Shown here: in pieces, positions 1 through 6,912 of the stretch
Numbering within the stretch: position 1 is the first letter of the stretch
How the letters are laid out: the number at the start of each line of letters is the position of its first letter
From: JAUWKC01 sp035529895
GTDB lineage: Bacteria > Planctomycetota > Phycisphaerae > Sedimentisphaerales > Anaerobacaceae
Reading direction: 5' to 3'
Length of the DNA: 10,993 nt
Assembly: GCA_035529895.1 (NCBI GenBank)
Contig: DATKVV010000037.1
Coordinates: 1 to 10,993 of the forward strand
Notes under the pieces: generated by a model
What the model was told of the DNA's origin: nothing
The model's database searches: none
Seen by the model: the letters and a program-made list of their open reading frames with translations, nothing else
Translations under genes and position numbers: made by a program

Positions 1-1386
1 GTAGATGCGGGGGTAACCGGCCGGGATGCGCACCTTGTAGCAGGGTGACGTCATATCGCCGGCTGGCGTGTTGGTGACACAGGCAAGGTCGGTGTCGAAG
101 TAAACGATATGGCTGTCCTTTACGGAATGAGTTCCTTCCCATGTGCACACGACCGGGTTGGCTGAGGAGCCGACCCAAACCTGCGTATCAGGCGGGCTCG
201 GGTTCCATGCGGCCTTCGGGTTGCGAACTACACCGACAACGGTTGTCTTGCCAGCATTGGTGATGTTATAGTCGGCCTTGACGTTAATCGGGCTGCCGAA
301 GCCGGTAAGTTTGCCCGCAGCGCGAAGGTCATGGACCTGATCAAGCGCGTTGCCTGCAATTATCAGGGTGCCGCCACTGAGGTCGACGATTCCCGTCGGG
401 CCTATCTCGAGTCGTGCGCACTCGACGGTCCCGCCGTTCAGATATGCGCGGCCCTTAACCGTCCGAGAGATGTTATCATCGACAACCAGGAACTTGTCGC
501 GACAAACGACCAAACCAGCGTACATGTTGAAGGTGCCCGCGCCCGGATACGCCGGTGGTTGAATGGTGCCGTTGCCTGCCACTATAAAGTTAAGGCAGTT
601 AACGGAGCCGCCATACATGTTGCAATCGCCCGTGCCGGGGCCTGTGCTGAGTACCCAAAAATCCTCTCCGCAATAGACCTCGGCATTATCGGCAATCGTC
701 AGGTTGGATGAGTAGCCGGCATTGCGGCCGTTGAAGCCGACATAAGTCTTAACGTAAAAGTTGCTGTTGCCGAGGAAGCTGATTTTTCCGCCGCCGTTAT
801 CGCCGAGCCTGTCATACTCGCCCAGGATTTGGACGGTAGCATTGTCGGTGAAGATTTGCTCGATGACCTTGCAATTGCCGCTGTCGTTGTTTCTCCAGGC
901 GCCATTGATGATAAGTGTGCCATTGCCGCAGACGGTGAGAATGTAGTTGCCGCCGCTGTCACAACGCATGCTGTTGCTGCTGCCGCTCTCGCTGATAACA
1001 ACGGCATCCCCACAGATGTTGATGATCGCCACACCGTTACCGTTGCTGTTGTTCAAATACCATCGGTCTTTTATCCTCATCGTGCCGCCGACTATGTTCA
1101 TGGTCTGGACGCCGGAGCCGGACTTTGCCGGTCCCTCAAGGCGGCCGCTAACATAAACGTCGCTGTCCACCCTCGGGCCAAACGCCGGACAATTCGGGCT
1201 TGTCATCACGATATCCGCGTTGCCTTCGAAGGGCGCCGTTATGCAATAGGGGGGGGCGCCCCAGGCGTTCGGCGTGTACCAGTTATACTCATTGATGCAG
1301 TCAGGCACGCAAGGCCCCCACTGGGTGGCCGAGGCGCTGCCGGCCAGCAAGGCAAGACAAATTACGGATGCTAATTTGACGTACAT
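1..1386 (-). CDS. Exported beta-solenoid surface protein, N-terminal 462 residues (3' partial)
   Basis: The minus strand is open from an ATG at 1386 through the left edge (462 codons, no stop), so the C-terminus lies outside the window. The start is supported by a GGAGGAG ribosome site at 1391-1397. Residues 1-20 are a signal peptide (MYVKLASVICLALLAGSASA) with a likely cleavage after ASA. Residues about 90-345 are rich in Gly and Asn and repeat a short strand pattern (LTVCGNGTLIING, LTIADNAEVYCGED, AYLNGGTVECARLEIG, GIVDLSGGTLIIAGN), as in pectate-lyase-like beta-solenoids. Residues about 349-387 resemble the closing segment seen after such repeats in planctomycete proteins. Residues about 394-436 (WNPSPPD...CTWEG...HIVYFDTD) start an Fn3-like module related to the one in the protease at 3095-5233. 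I infer a secreted or cell-surface protein, perhaps carbohydrate- or adhesion-related; no catalytic residues can be assigned. Long plus-strand open frames here are shadows. Confidence 0.85.
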   Translation of the reverse strand, partial: MYVKLASVICLALLAGSASATQWGPCVPDCINEYNWYTPNAWGAPPYCITAPFEGNADIVMTSPNCPAFGPRVDSDVYVSGRLEGPAKSGSGVQTMNIVGGTMRIKDRWYLNNSNGNGVAIINICGDAVVISESGSSNSMRCDSGGNYILTVCGNGTLIINGAWRNNDSGNCKVIEQIFTDNATVQILGEYDRLGDNGGGKISFLGNSNFYVKTYVGFNGRNAGYSSNLTIADNAEVYCGEDFWVLSTGPGTGDCNMYGGSVNCLNFIVAGNGTIQPPAYPGAGTFNMYAGLVVCRDKFLVVDDNISRTVKGRAYLNGGTVECARLEIGPTGIVDLSGGTLIIAGNALDQVHDLRAAGKLTGFGSPINVKADYNITNAGKTTVVGVVRNPKAAWNPSPPDTQVWVGSSANPVVCTWEGTHSVKDSHIVYFDTDLACVTNTPAGDMTSPCYKVRIPAGYPRIY

Positions 1387-1390
1387 AACG

Positions 1391-1397
1391 CTCCTCC
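1391..1397 (-). promoter_or_regulatory. Ribosome binding site of the beta-solenoid protein gene
   Basis: On the minus strand GGAGGAG ends four bases before the ATG at 1386. It is a near-perfect Shine-Dalgarno match and fixes the start codon. Confidence 0.8.
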
Positions 1398-1543
1398 TTT
1401 CACTATCAGATTAGTGTTTATGTCGCACCGGGCGCGCACAAACTTCCTTGCGTCCCCGAAGACCTGCGATGGGTGCGAGCGGATTGCATTTCTCTACTCA
1501 CCTTCCTTCTTAACTTATGGTACGCCAACCAAAAGTTAAATTG

Positions 1544-1571
1544 ATTATAGCATTATCCGTCCGATAAGCAA
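1544..1571 (-). promoter_or_regulatory. Sigma-70-type promoter with extended -10, for the beta-solenoid protein gene
   Basis: Read on the minus strand there is TTGCTT (1571-1566), a 16-bp spacer, and TATAAT (1549-1544) preceded by TGC, giving an extended TGnTATAAT -10. Transcription would start near 1537, leaving a leader of about 150 nt before the ATG at 1386. The assignment is by motif only; the -10 is a perfect match and the -35 matches 4 of 6 bases. Confidence 0.6.
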
Positions 1572-1596
1572 GAAGTTTTTTCCTTAAGAAACAATC

Positions 1597-1624
1597 AAAT
1601 CGACCGTCTTTAGGCCGATTTTTT
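1597..1624 (+). terminator. Possible intrinsic terminator-like hairpin
   Basis: AAATCG-A-CC at 1597-1605 pairs with GG-C-CGATTT at 1613-1621 (eight pairs, one A-C mismatch, 7-nt loop). A run of six T covers 1619-1624. The T run is on the plus strand, but both flanking genes are on the minus strand, so its role is unclear. On the minus strand the hairpin is followed only by a mildly T-rich stretch. It lies just upstream of the leftward promoter and could insulate it. Confidence 0.3.
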
Positions 1625-1798
1625 GCGTAAGTGCTTTAACGGGTTACATTGAACTGAAAAAAACGCTTTTTTTGCCCACACTTCCACAAAAAGTATATTT
1701 CCGGCGTTTCCGGGCGCTTTTAAGCAAACAATCGCTCAGTTCGAGTTAAAAAACAGAGAAAATCGCCCATAGAGAAACCGGTTGGCATAGACTTATAT

Positions 1799-1817
1799 AT
1801 GGTGCATACAGCACCAT
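1799..1817 (-). terminator. Stem-loop just downstream of the gspF-like gene
   Basis: ATGGTGC (1799-1805) and GCACCAT (1811-1817) form a perfect 7-bp stem with a 5-nt loop, 34 bases beyond the minus-strand stop at 1852. No U-tract follows on the minus strand, so it is not a classical intrinsic terminator. It could protect the 3' end or assist termination. Confidence 0.4.
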
Positions 1818-1851
1818 CTCGGCCGCCCTTGCAACATGGCTGAGGCGACCC

Positions 1852-2811
1852 TTAGAACGCCCCGCCAAGTACCATTGCGGAGTTTCGCAGGATGTAGTAG
1901 ATTATCAGCAGGCAAACGAGGAAATAGACGATACGCGGCAGCCATTGGCCGAACTGAGTGAACAAAAAGTCCGCATCTTCGCCGTACCTGTCGGCCAGAC
2001 GTTTGGTTACATTGTCCAGTTCGCCGGTCTCTTCGCCCACCCGCCAGATGTTGAGCAACTCGGCCGGCAATTCCGCAGACAGACCCTCGCTGACAGGCTC
2101 ACCTCGCTTTGCACTTTCGGCGGCGGGCCTTACCCTGTCGGCTACGACGGCATTGCCGGTAATAGAGGCCGCCTTTTCAGCGCAAACGGTAATCGGCACG
2201 CCCGCCTTCAAGAGCATGTGAAATACCCAGCAGTACCGGCTGAGCGCAAGTTTGTAAACAGCCTGCCCGAGGAGGGGAATCATCAGCGTCAAGCGGTCCA
2301 GCGCTCTGCGCAGCGGGCCTGCTTTGGGCGTGAAACGGAGAATGAAATAGATTATCCCAACCGGTATGTAAAACAGCGAAAGGATTCTTACAGACTCGCT
2401 GATAAACGGCAGTGGTTGCCAGCCGCCAAGAAAAAAACCCGGCATAGGAGCGAAAATGGCGGTCAGGTGGATTAGGACCAGCGGCAGCATCATTCCCGAG
2501 AAAATGCTTCTCCCGATATGCCGGCAGAATTCGTACCACCTCGACAGCAACTCGAGCAATTCGGGAAGGGAACCGGATGTTTCGGCTGCTTCAACCAACA
2601 TCACGTCAAGCGGCTTGAACACACCAGGCGATTGGGCCATTGTCTCTGCTAACGTATTGCCTTTGGAAACGGCCTCTGCCAATTCGAGAAATGCCGGTCG
2701 CAGCCGCCCATCCAGGCCCGCGCTGACGGTATTGAGCGACCGCAGCAGCGGCACGCCGGCATAAAGCATGGTCGAAAGGTTATGATAGGCCAGACCTATG
2801 GTGACTCCCAC
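1852..2811 (-). CDS. Type II secretion / type IV pilus GspF-PilC family inner-membrane protein, short form
   Basis: This 319-residue protein has the two T2SSF domains of the GspF/PilC platform family. Domain 1 covers about residues 6-128 (NLSTMLYAGVPLLRSL, then VEAAETSGSLPELL). Domain 2 covers about 188-308 (MLLKAGVPI, then the hallmark GEETGELD at 259-266 followed by KRLADRYGED). Three membrane segments are visible at about 104-128, 139-160 and 290-309. In this family the protein sits in the inner membrane and couples the assembly ATPase to pseudopilin polymerisation. The start is GTG at 2811: AGGAAGGA lies 6 bases upstream and an in-frame TGA lies 13 codons upstream, which rules out a longer form. 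It therefore lacks the roughly 60-80 residue cytoplasmic N-terminus of typical GspF (about 400 residues). No ATPase, pseudopilin or secretin gene is adjacent, so the pathway it serves is unknown. Confidence 0.9.
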   Translation of the reverse strand: MGVTIGLAYHNLSTMLYAGVPLLRSLNTVSAGLDGRLRPAFLELAEAVSKGNTLAETMAQSPGVFKPLDVMLVEAAETSGSLPELLELLSRWYEFCRHIGRSIFSGMMLPLVLIHLTAIFAPMPGFFLGGWQPLPFISESVRILSLFYIPVGIIYFILRFTPKAGPLRRALDRLTLMIPLLGQAVYKLALSRYCWVFHMLLKAGVPITVCAEKAASITGNAVVADRVRPAAESAKRGEPVSEGLSAELPAELLNIWRVGEETGELDNVTKRLADRYGEDADFLFTQFGQWLPRIVYFLVCLLIIYYILRNSAMVLGGAF

Positions 2812-2814
2812 TTC

Positions 2815-2825
2815 TGGTTCCTTCC
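2815..2825 (-). promoter_or_regulatory. Ribosome binding site that decides the GTG start of the gspF-like gene
   Basis: On the minus strand AGGAAGGA lies a few bases upstream of GTG at 2811. The next in-frame ATG (codon 15) falls inside the conserved first T2SSF motif and would remove its beginning, so GTG is preferred. Confidence 0.65.
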
Positions 2826-2920
2826 TGACTGTTTCTGAAAAGCTCTTTCACTGAGTCGCAAGCCCGGTGTTCAAGTTTCAGGATAGCCGAGTCAGCACGT
2901 AACGGCAAGCAATATTTCCA

Positions 2921-2938
2921 TTGCGAGCGGTTTCGCAA
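2921..2938. repeat. Inverted repeat TTGCGA-N6-TCGCAA in the divergent intergenic region
   Basis: TTGCGA (2921-2926) and TCGCAA (2933-2938) are perfect 6-bp inverted arms separated by 6 bases. It sits between the divergent gspF-like gene and protease gene. The same arms occur with a 2-bp gap upstream of purD (5411-5424). It could be an operator or a simple hairpin; function unknown. Confidence 0.35.
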
Positions 2939-3041
2939 GCTGATGAATAGGCTATTACGGCAGACTTTTCGCGGATAAAATGTTAGCTGTAACCTGCGCG
3001 CCGTCAATGTGTTAGGTCTTCTGCAAATGTCAAAAATCCTG

Positions 3042-3070
3042 TTGACTCTACATTCTCGATGAGCTAAGAT
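3042..3070 (+). promoter_or_regulatory. Sigma-70-type promoter of the secreted protease gene
   Basis: TTGACT (3042-3047) and TAAGAT (3065-3070) are separated by exactly 17 bp, giving 5 of 6 and 4 of 6 matches to the consensus. The start of transcription would be near 3077, so the leader is only about 18 nt and consists almost entirely of the ribosome site. A small palindrome, GAGCT-N6-AGCTC (3061-3076), overlaps the -10 box and the start site. Confidence 0.65.
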
Positions 3071-3078
3071 AAGCTCAA

Positions 3079-3085
3079 AAGGAGG
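3079..3085 (+). promoter_or_regulatory. Ribosome binding site of the secreted protease gene
   Basis: AAGGAGG is a strong Shine-Dalgarno sequence nine bases before the ATG at 3095 and confirms this start. Confidence 0.85.
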
Positions 3086-3094
3086 CAAGGAAGC

Positions 3095-5233
3095 ATGAAA
3101 AAGCTGGTTCAGAACCGGGCGCTATTGGTGGCGGCCATTCTGCTGATGGTTATATCTTACGCCCCTGCTGTAACGGCGCAGCCGCAAAACGACGAATGCT
3201 CGAATGCAATTGCGGTCGCCGCGGGTGTGCCTTATAGCGGCTCCACAGTCGGGGCAACCGGCGCCTATTCCAGTAGCTGCGGTTATGACGACACGCTTGA
3301 CGTCTGGCATATCTTCACACCAGCCGTTACAGGCTATGTCCTTATCAGCCTTTGCGGCAGCCAGCTCGACACGACACTTGCGGTCTTTGATGGCTGTGGC
3401 GGCGCCGAGTTGGCGTGCGACGATGACTCGTGCGACCTCCAGTCACAGGTTCTCATTAATATGACCACCGGGAATACCTACCTTATCCGCGTCGCCGGAT
3501 ACGCCGGCGAAACGGGAAATTATACGTTGACTGTCACCGAAGATATACAACCGCCCTCAAACGACGAATGTGTCAACGCCATTGAAGTGGTGGAAGGCTT
3601 GCCGTACAATGGTCTTACTACGCTCGCAGGCGGCGACTCCGAGAGTAGCTGCAGTTCCAATGATACGCTTGACGTCTGGCATACCTTCGCCCCCGACAGC
3701 AGCGGAGATTTCTCGATTAGCCTGTGCGGCAGCGTGTTTGACACCACGCTGGCGGTCTTCGACGGATGTGGAGGTCCGGAATTAGCATGCAACGATGATT
3801 ACTGCGACTACCAGTCCGAAGTTACGGTGAGCGTCACTGAAGGACATACCTGCTTCATCCGTGTGGCCGGATATGAGGGAGAAACGGGCAACTATACGTT
3901 GACCGTCGCTAAGCAGGTTTGTGAGTTGCCCAAAGAGCCAAACTATCCAAATCCCCTGGCAAGAGCGGTCGGTGTTCCAACCGATACAACCTTGTCCTGG
4001 AATGGGACCGGCGAAGCGGCAGCCCGCTCAGAAGGTTATGTCACGCCCACGGTCATCTATGGACCGGACGACCGTCTGGACGAGTATCAGGTAAGCAGCC
4101 CCGCCCTGTTGGCTGCCGGCGATGCAACGGTTGCACTGGTCTGGTTGAGCGACCTGACCGATAACGGGGACGGCACTTACTCTCTGCCGACGGAAACTTT
4201 TGCTCAGTGGTATGAGAAAGCCGACCCGATAGGGACGGGTAATCCGCTTTGCCCTGATGAGCCGTTTCGCAATCAGCCAAACCCGGCCTGGTGTTCGGGG
4301 CTCCTAGTTGCTCCGGATATCATCGCGACTGCCGGCCATTGTATCACCGGACCCGGCGACTGTGCCGATGTCGCGTTTATCTTCGGTTTTGTCATGCTTG
4401 ACCCCACAACAGCGGTTTTGACGATTGATGCGTCCGAGCTTTACTTTTGCAGCGAGATTATCAGCCGGCAGCACACGGATACCACCGACTGGGGGTTGAT
4501 AAGGCTGGACAGAGAGGTAACAGACCATCTTCCCCTCTCCGCTCGCAAAACCGGCAAGGTCCAGGATGGAAGCGAGGTTACGTTAATTGGCCATCCGGAG
4601 GGTCTTCCGCGGAAATACGCCGGCGGAGCCACCGTTCGCGACAACACCCCTGACGCCTACTTTCAGACCAACGTTGACGCTTATGGCGGAAATTCGGGCT
4701 CGGCCGTTCTTGACGCCAATACGCTGCTGGTGGAGGGCATTCTTGTAAGAGGCAATGAGGATTTCGTCCGGGACGGTTTCTGTGACCGCTCGAATGTCTG
4801 TCCCGACACCGGCTGCCCGTTGTGGGAAGATGTCACGCGAGCGACCGAATTCAGCGGCTTCGTTCCATCTTTTGATGTGTATTTCGGGACCGACCCCAAT
4901 CACCTCAATATTGTCTGCTCCGACCTCGTCGTTGCCGCTTGCGACCCCGGGCCGCTCGAATGTGGAACTATATACTACTGGCGGGTGATTGCCGGGAACC
5001 ATTGCGGCCAAACCGAGGGACCCCTATGGTGGTTTACGACCGCACCGGCAGGCGACCTCGACCACGACTGTGATGTGGACTTGACGGATTTCGCAGCTCT
5101 GGCCGCGCACTGGCTCACCGACAATTGCGATATAGGCAATAGCTGGTGCAGCGGCGCCGACGTAACCAGCGACAAGGTGGTGGACTTCGATGATTTGCAG
5201 CCGCTTGCAGCCGGCTGGCTGGCCGGCAAATAA
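3095..5233 (+). CDS. Exported multidomain V8/trypsin-like serine protease with PPC-like repeats and dockerin-like tail
   Basis: This 712-residue protein starts with a signal peptide (residues 1-28, cleavage near VTA-Q). Two homologous PPC-like beta-domains follow at about 32-149 and 156-272, each with NDEC at its start, TLDVWH, TTLAVFDGCGG and ETGNYTLTV, offset by 124 residues. A chymotrypsin-fold protease of the S1/V8 type occupies about 315-588: His415 in TAGHC, Asp465 in TDWGLIRLD and Ser534 in GGNSGS form a complete triad, and Cys400/Cys416 probably pair. An Fn3-like module is split around it: the first part is at 281-304 (PNPLARAVGVPTDTTLSWNG) and the rest at 591-650 (SFDVYFGTD...WWFTTAP). 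Residues 653-712 hold two dockerin-like calcium loops (GDLDHDCDVD and DVTSDKVVDFDD), each followed by a short helix ending in WL. I infer an active secreted endopeptidase held at or near the cell surface; its substrate is unknown. It has its own promoter and no operon partner. Confidence 0.93.
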   Translation: MKKLVQNRALLVAAILLMVISYAPAVTAQPQNDECSNAIAVAAGVPYSGSTVGATGAYSSSCGYDDTLDVWHIFTPAVTGYVLISLCGSQLDTTLAVFDGCGGAELACDDDSCDLQSQVLINMTTGNTYLIRVAGYAGETGNYTLTVTEDIQPPSNDECVNAIEVVEGLPYNGLTTLAGGDSESSCSSNDTLDVWHTFAPDSSGDFSISLCGSVFDTTLAVFDGCGGPELACNDDYCDYQSEVTVSVTEGHTCFIRVAGYEGETGNYTLTVAKQVCELPKEPNYPNPLARAVGVPTDTTLSWNGTGEAAARSEGYVTPTVIYGPDDRLDEYQVSSPALLAAGDATVALVWLSDLTDNGDGTYSLPTETFAQWYEKADPIGTGNPLCPDEPFRNQPNPAWCSGLLVAPDIIATAGHCITGPGDCADVAFIFGFVMLDPTTAVLTIDASELYFCSEIISRQHTDTTDWGLIRLDREVTDHLPLSARKTGKVQDGSEVTLIGHPEGLPRKYAGGATVRDNTPDAYFQTNVDAYGGNSGSAVLDANTLLVEGILVRGNEDFVRDGFCDRSNVCPDTGCPLWEDVTRATEFSGFVPSFDVYFGTDPNHLNIVCSDLVVAACDPGPLECGTIYYWRVIAGNHCGQTEGPLWWFTTAPAGDLDHDCDVDLTDFAALAAHWLTDNCDIGNSWCSGADVTSDKVVDFDDLQPLAAGWLAGK
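3188..3910 (+). repeat. Tandem duplication encoding two PPC-like domains
   Basis: Two copies with a 372-bp period encode residues 32-149 and 156-272 of the protease. Most of the DNA has diverged, but an 18-bp stretch, ACGCTTGACGTCTGGCAT, is identical at 3293-3310 and 3665-3682 and encodes the conserved TLDVWH core. The duplication therefore looks old. Confidence 0.8.
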
Positions 5234-5355
5234 CGCAATTATGTATCCGCTTTCAAACTTCAACCGCAGCGAATAATGCGTTATCGGTAATCGGAGTCAG
5301 TTTTACCCCGTCGTCTATACTCTCAAAAAAACAATAAGCCCGGCCCAAAGAGCAC

Positions 5356-5384
5356 TTGAGGCCAACCGAAGGTTATGTTAGATT
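5356..5384 (+). promoter_or_regulatory. Candidate promoter of purD
   Basis: TTGAGG (5356-5361) and TAGATT (5379-5384) are 17 bp apart, and TGT precedes the -10 box, a possible extended -10. Transcription would begin near 5391, leaving a leader of about 100 nt. Each box matches 4 of 6 consensus positions, so this is a moderate candidate. Confidence 0.4.
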
Positions 5385-5409
5385 ATCGTGCAGGTTTTTG
5401 CGGCGGATA

Positions 5410-5425
5410 TTTGCGAAATCGCAAA
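5410..5425 (+). repeat. Perfect hairpin in the purD leader
   Basis: TTTGCG (5410-5415), AAAT, CGCAAA (5420-5425) is a perfect 6-bp inverted repeat about 65 bases before the purD start. It shares the TTGCGA/TCGCAA arms with the inverted repeat at 2921-2938. No purine riboswitch core is recognisable around it. Confidence 0.4.
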
Positions 5426-5489
5426 CGATGTGAGTTCCATGTCCCGCGAAAAGACAGGTACGGACGGGAAGGAAAGCTGAGGTCGGAAA

Positions 5490-6791
5490 ATGGATGTATT
5501 GTTAATAGGCGGCGGCGGGCGTGAGCACGCCATCGCATGGAAGCTGGCCCAATCCACGAGTTTGGGAAAACTCTATATCGCTCCCGGCAACCCGGGGACG
5601 GCGCGGTGCGGAAGCAACATCCCTATCGGGGCCTGCGAGGTTGATAAGCTCGTCGACTTTGCAAAGCAGAACAGTGTGGGACTTGTGGTGGTTGGGCCCG
5701 AAGACCCACTGGCGGCGGGCGTCGTCGATGCAATGGAAGCCGCGGGTATAAAAGCATTCGGGCCGACCGCAGCCGCTGCACAACTGGAGGCGGATAAGGC
5801 GTTCGCAAAACTGCTGATGCGCTCCTGCGCCATCTCGACCGCCGAGGCCAGAATCTTCGAGAGGTTCAGCGATGCCAAAGCATATATCGCAAGCCGGGAT
5901 GAGGCGGTCGTGGTAAAAGCCGCCGGTCTTGCCGCGGGAAAAGGCGTCTTTGTCTGTGACGACCCCGCAGACGGCATCCTGGCCGCCGAGAAGATTATGT
6001 GCGACAAGATATTCGGCAAGGCAGGTGCAAAAGTCATAGTCGAAGACAGACTGCTCGGTGAAGAGGCTTCCATACTGGCTTTTGTGGACGGCAGGAATAT
6101 CTACCTGATGGAATCGTCACAGGACCACAAGCCCGTTGGAGACGGTGACACAGGCCCCAACACCGGCGGTATGGGGGCTTACAGCCCGGCCCCCGTCGTT
6201 ACCGAATCGCTGATGAGTCAGATTACACGCGAAATACTGGTCCCGGTCGTCGATGGTATGAATCGCAACGGAACCCCGTATAAGGGTGTGCTTTACGCCG
6301 GGCTGATGATTACCGCCGGCGGACCGCGAGTGCTCGAATTCAACGTTCGCTTCGGCGACCCCGAAACGCAGCCCATTTTGATGCGTCTGAAAAGCGACTT
6401 GCTGGAGGTATGTCTGGCTGTCTGTGACGGCACACTCGATGAAATTACGCTGGTTTGGGACCACCGGCCGGCTGTCTGTGTGGTGATGGCTTCAGCGGGC
6501 TACCCCGATAAATACGAGAAGGGTAAAAGAATAAGCGGTTTGGAGGAGGCCGAAAGGCTTAGGGATGTTGTGGTGTTCCACGCCGGAACTTCTTTGGAAA
6601 ACGGCGATATCGTCACAAATGGGGGCCGTGTGCTCGGCGTTACCGCCCTCGGCGAGAAAATCGCCGATGCAAAGGCAAGGGCCTATGACGCCGTGGACAA
6701 GATAAAATTTGACGGCGCTTACTGCCGCCGGGATATTGCAGACAAGGCAATAAGCAAGCAAAAGATTCAAAGAGAAGACGAAAAACTATAG
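5490..6791 (+). CDS. purD: Phosphoribosylamine-glycine ligase (GAR synthetase)
   Basis: PurD joins 5-phosphoribosylamine to glycine using ATP to make glycinamide ribonucleotide, the second step of de novo purine synthesis in the cytoplasm. The 433-residue length fits the family (about 430). Visible hallmarks in order are the N-terminal IGGGGREHAIAWKLAQS (6-22), VVGPEDPLAAGVVD (67-80), the ATP-grasp segment KAAGLAAGKGV (143-153), QDHKPVGDGDTGPNTGGMGA (211-230), the family signature RFGDPETQ (287-294), and the C-terminal FHAGT and TNGGRVLGVTALG (376-388). The ATG at 5490 is preceded by GAGG at 5479-5482. KAAGLAAGKGV carries Ala at residue 145, where many bacterial PurDs have Asp; other residues also occur there in the family, so activity is not in doubt. 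No other purine gene is nearby. The downstream AsmA-like gene starts 121 bases later on the same strand. Confidence 0.98.
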   Translation: MDVLLIGGGGREHAIAWKLAQSTSLGKLYIAPGNPGTARCGSNIPIGACEVDKLVDFAKQNSVGLVVVGPEDPLAAGVVDAMEAAGIKAFGPTAAAAQLEADKAFAKLLMRSCAISTAEARIFERFSDAKAYIASRDEAVVVKAAGLAAGKGVFVCDDPADGILAAEKIMCDKIFGKAGAKVIVEDRLLGEEASILAFVDGRNIYLMESSQDHKPVGDGDTGPNTGGMGAYSPAPVVTESLMSQITREILVPVVDGMNRNGTPYKGVLYAGLMITAGGPRVLEFNVRFGDPETQPILMRLKSDLLEVCLAVCDGTLDEITLVWDHRPAVCVVMASAGYPDKYEKGKRISGLEEAERLRDVVVFHAGTSLENGDIVTNGGRVLGVTALGEKIADAKARAYDAVDKIKFDGAYCRRDIADKAISKQKIQREDEKL

Positions 6792-6900
6792 AGAAATTAT
6801 ACCCCACACCTTGAGAGAGTGCCGATAAACGCTGTTAGAGACTCTGCTTCGGGCTATACAACCAGTATTTCAAGAACTGTACTTCCAGCACAGATTTCGC

Positions 6901-6912
6901 TATAATAGTGCA
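6901..6912 (+). promoter_or_regulatory. TATAAT box directly before the AsmA-like start codon (possible leaderless promoter)
   Basis: A perfect TATAAT at 6901-6906 is followed by six bases (AGTGCA) and then the ATG at 6913. Transcription from this box would start at or within a base or two of the ATG. The -35 region is weak (TGTACT at 6878-6883, 17-bp spacing). No Shine-Dalgarno sequence is present before the ATG. Confidence 0.5.

Larger units (their letters stand above)
1387..1851. other. Noncoding gap between the beta-solenoid gene and the gspF-like gene
   Basis: These 465 bases are clearly more AT-rich than the flanking genes and hold no credible coding frame on either strand. They contain the ribosome site and extended -10 promoter of the leftward gene and a long leader (about 1387-1537). 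They also contain a mismatched hairpin followed by a T run (1597-1624), an A7-CGC-T7 palindrome (1657-1673), and a perfect 7-bp hairpin just beyond the gspF-like stop (1799-1817). I see no tRNA or other recognisable RNA gene. Confidence 0.7.

Noticed and set aside
331..1374. Plus-strand open frames of 126 and 181 codons
   Set aside because: They lie opposite the signal-peptide-bearing minus-strand gene, have no ribosome site, and give low-complexity Ala/Val-rich shadow translations.
1657..1673. A7-CGC-T7 palindrome as an intrinsic terminator
   Set aside because: The stem is purely A-T with a 3-nt loop and would be unstable; it is more likely a by-product of AT-rich intergenic DNA.
2780..3088. 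102-codon minus-strand frame between the gspF-like and protease genes
   Set aside because: It overlaps the gspF-like start and the protease promoter and ribosome site, and its Arg/Leu-rich translation shows no domain or signal.
3188..3910. CRISPR or short tandem repeat
   Set aside because: The repeated 18-bp stretch occurs only twice, 372 bp apart, in frame within duplicated protein domains.
5439..5480. Short upstream frame of 13 codons ending just before purD
   Set aside because: It has no ribosome site of its own and is the length expected by chance.
5234..5489. Purine riboswitch upstream of purD
   Set aside because: Only a 6-bp hairpin is visible; no three-way junction or conserved purine aptamer core can be recognised.
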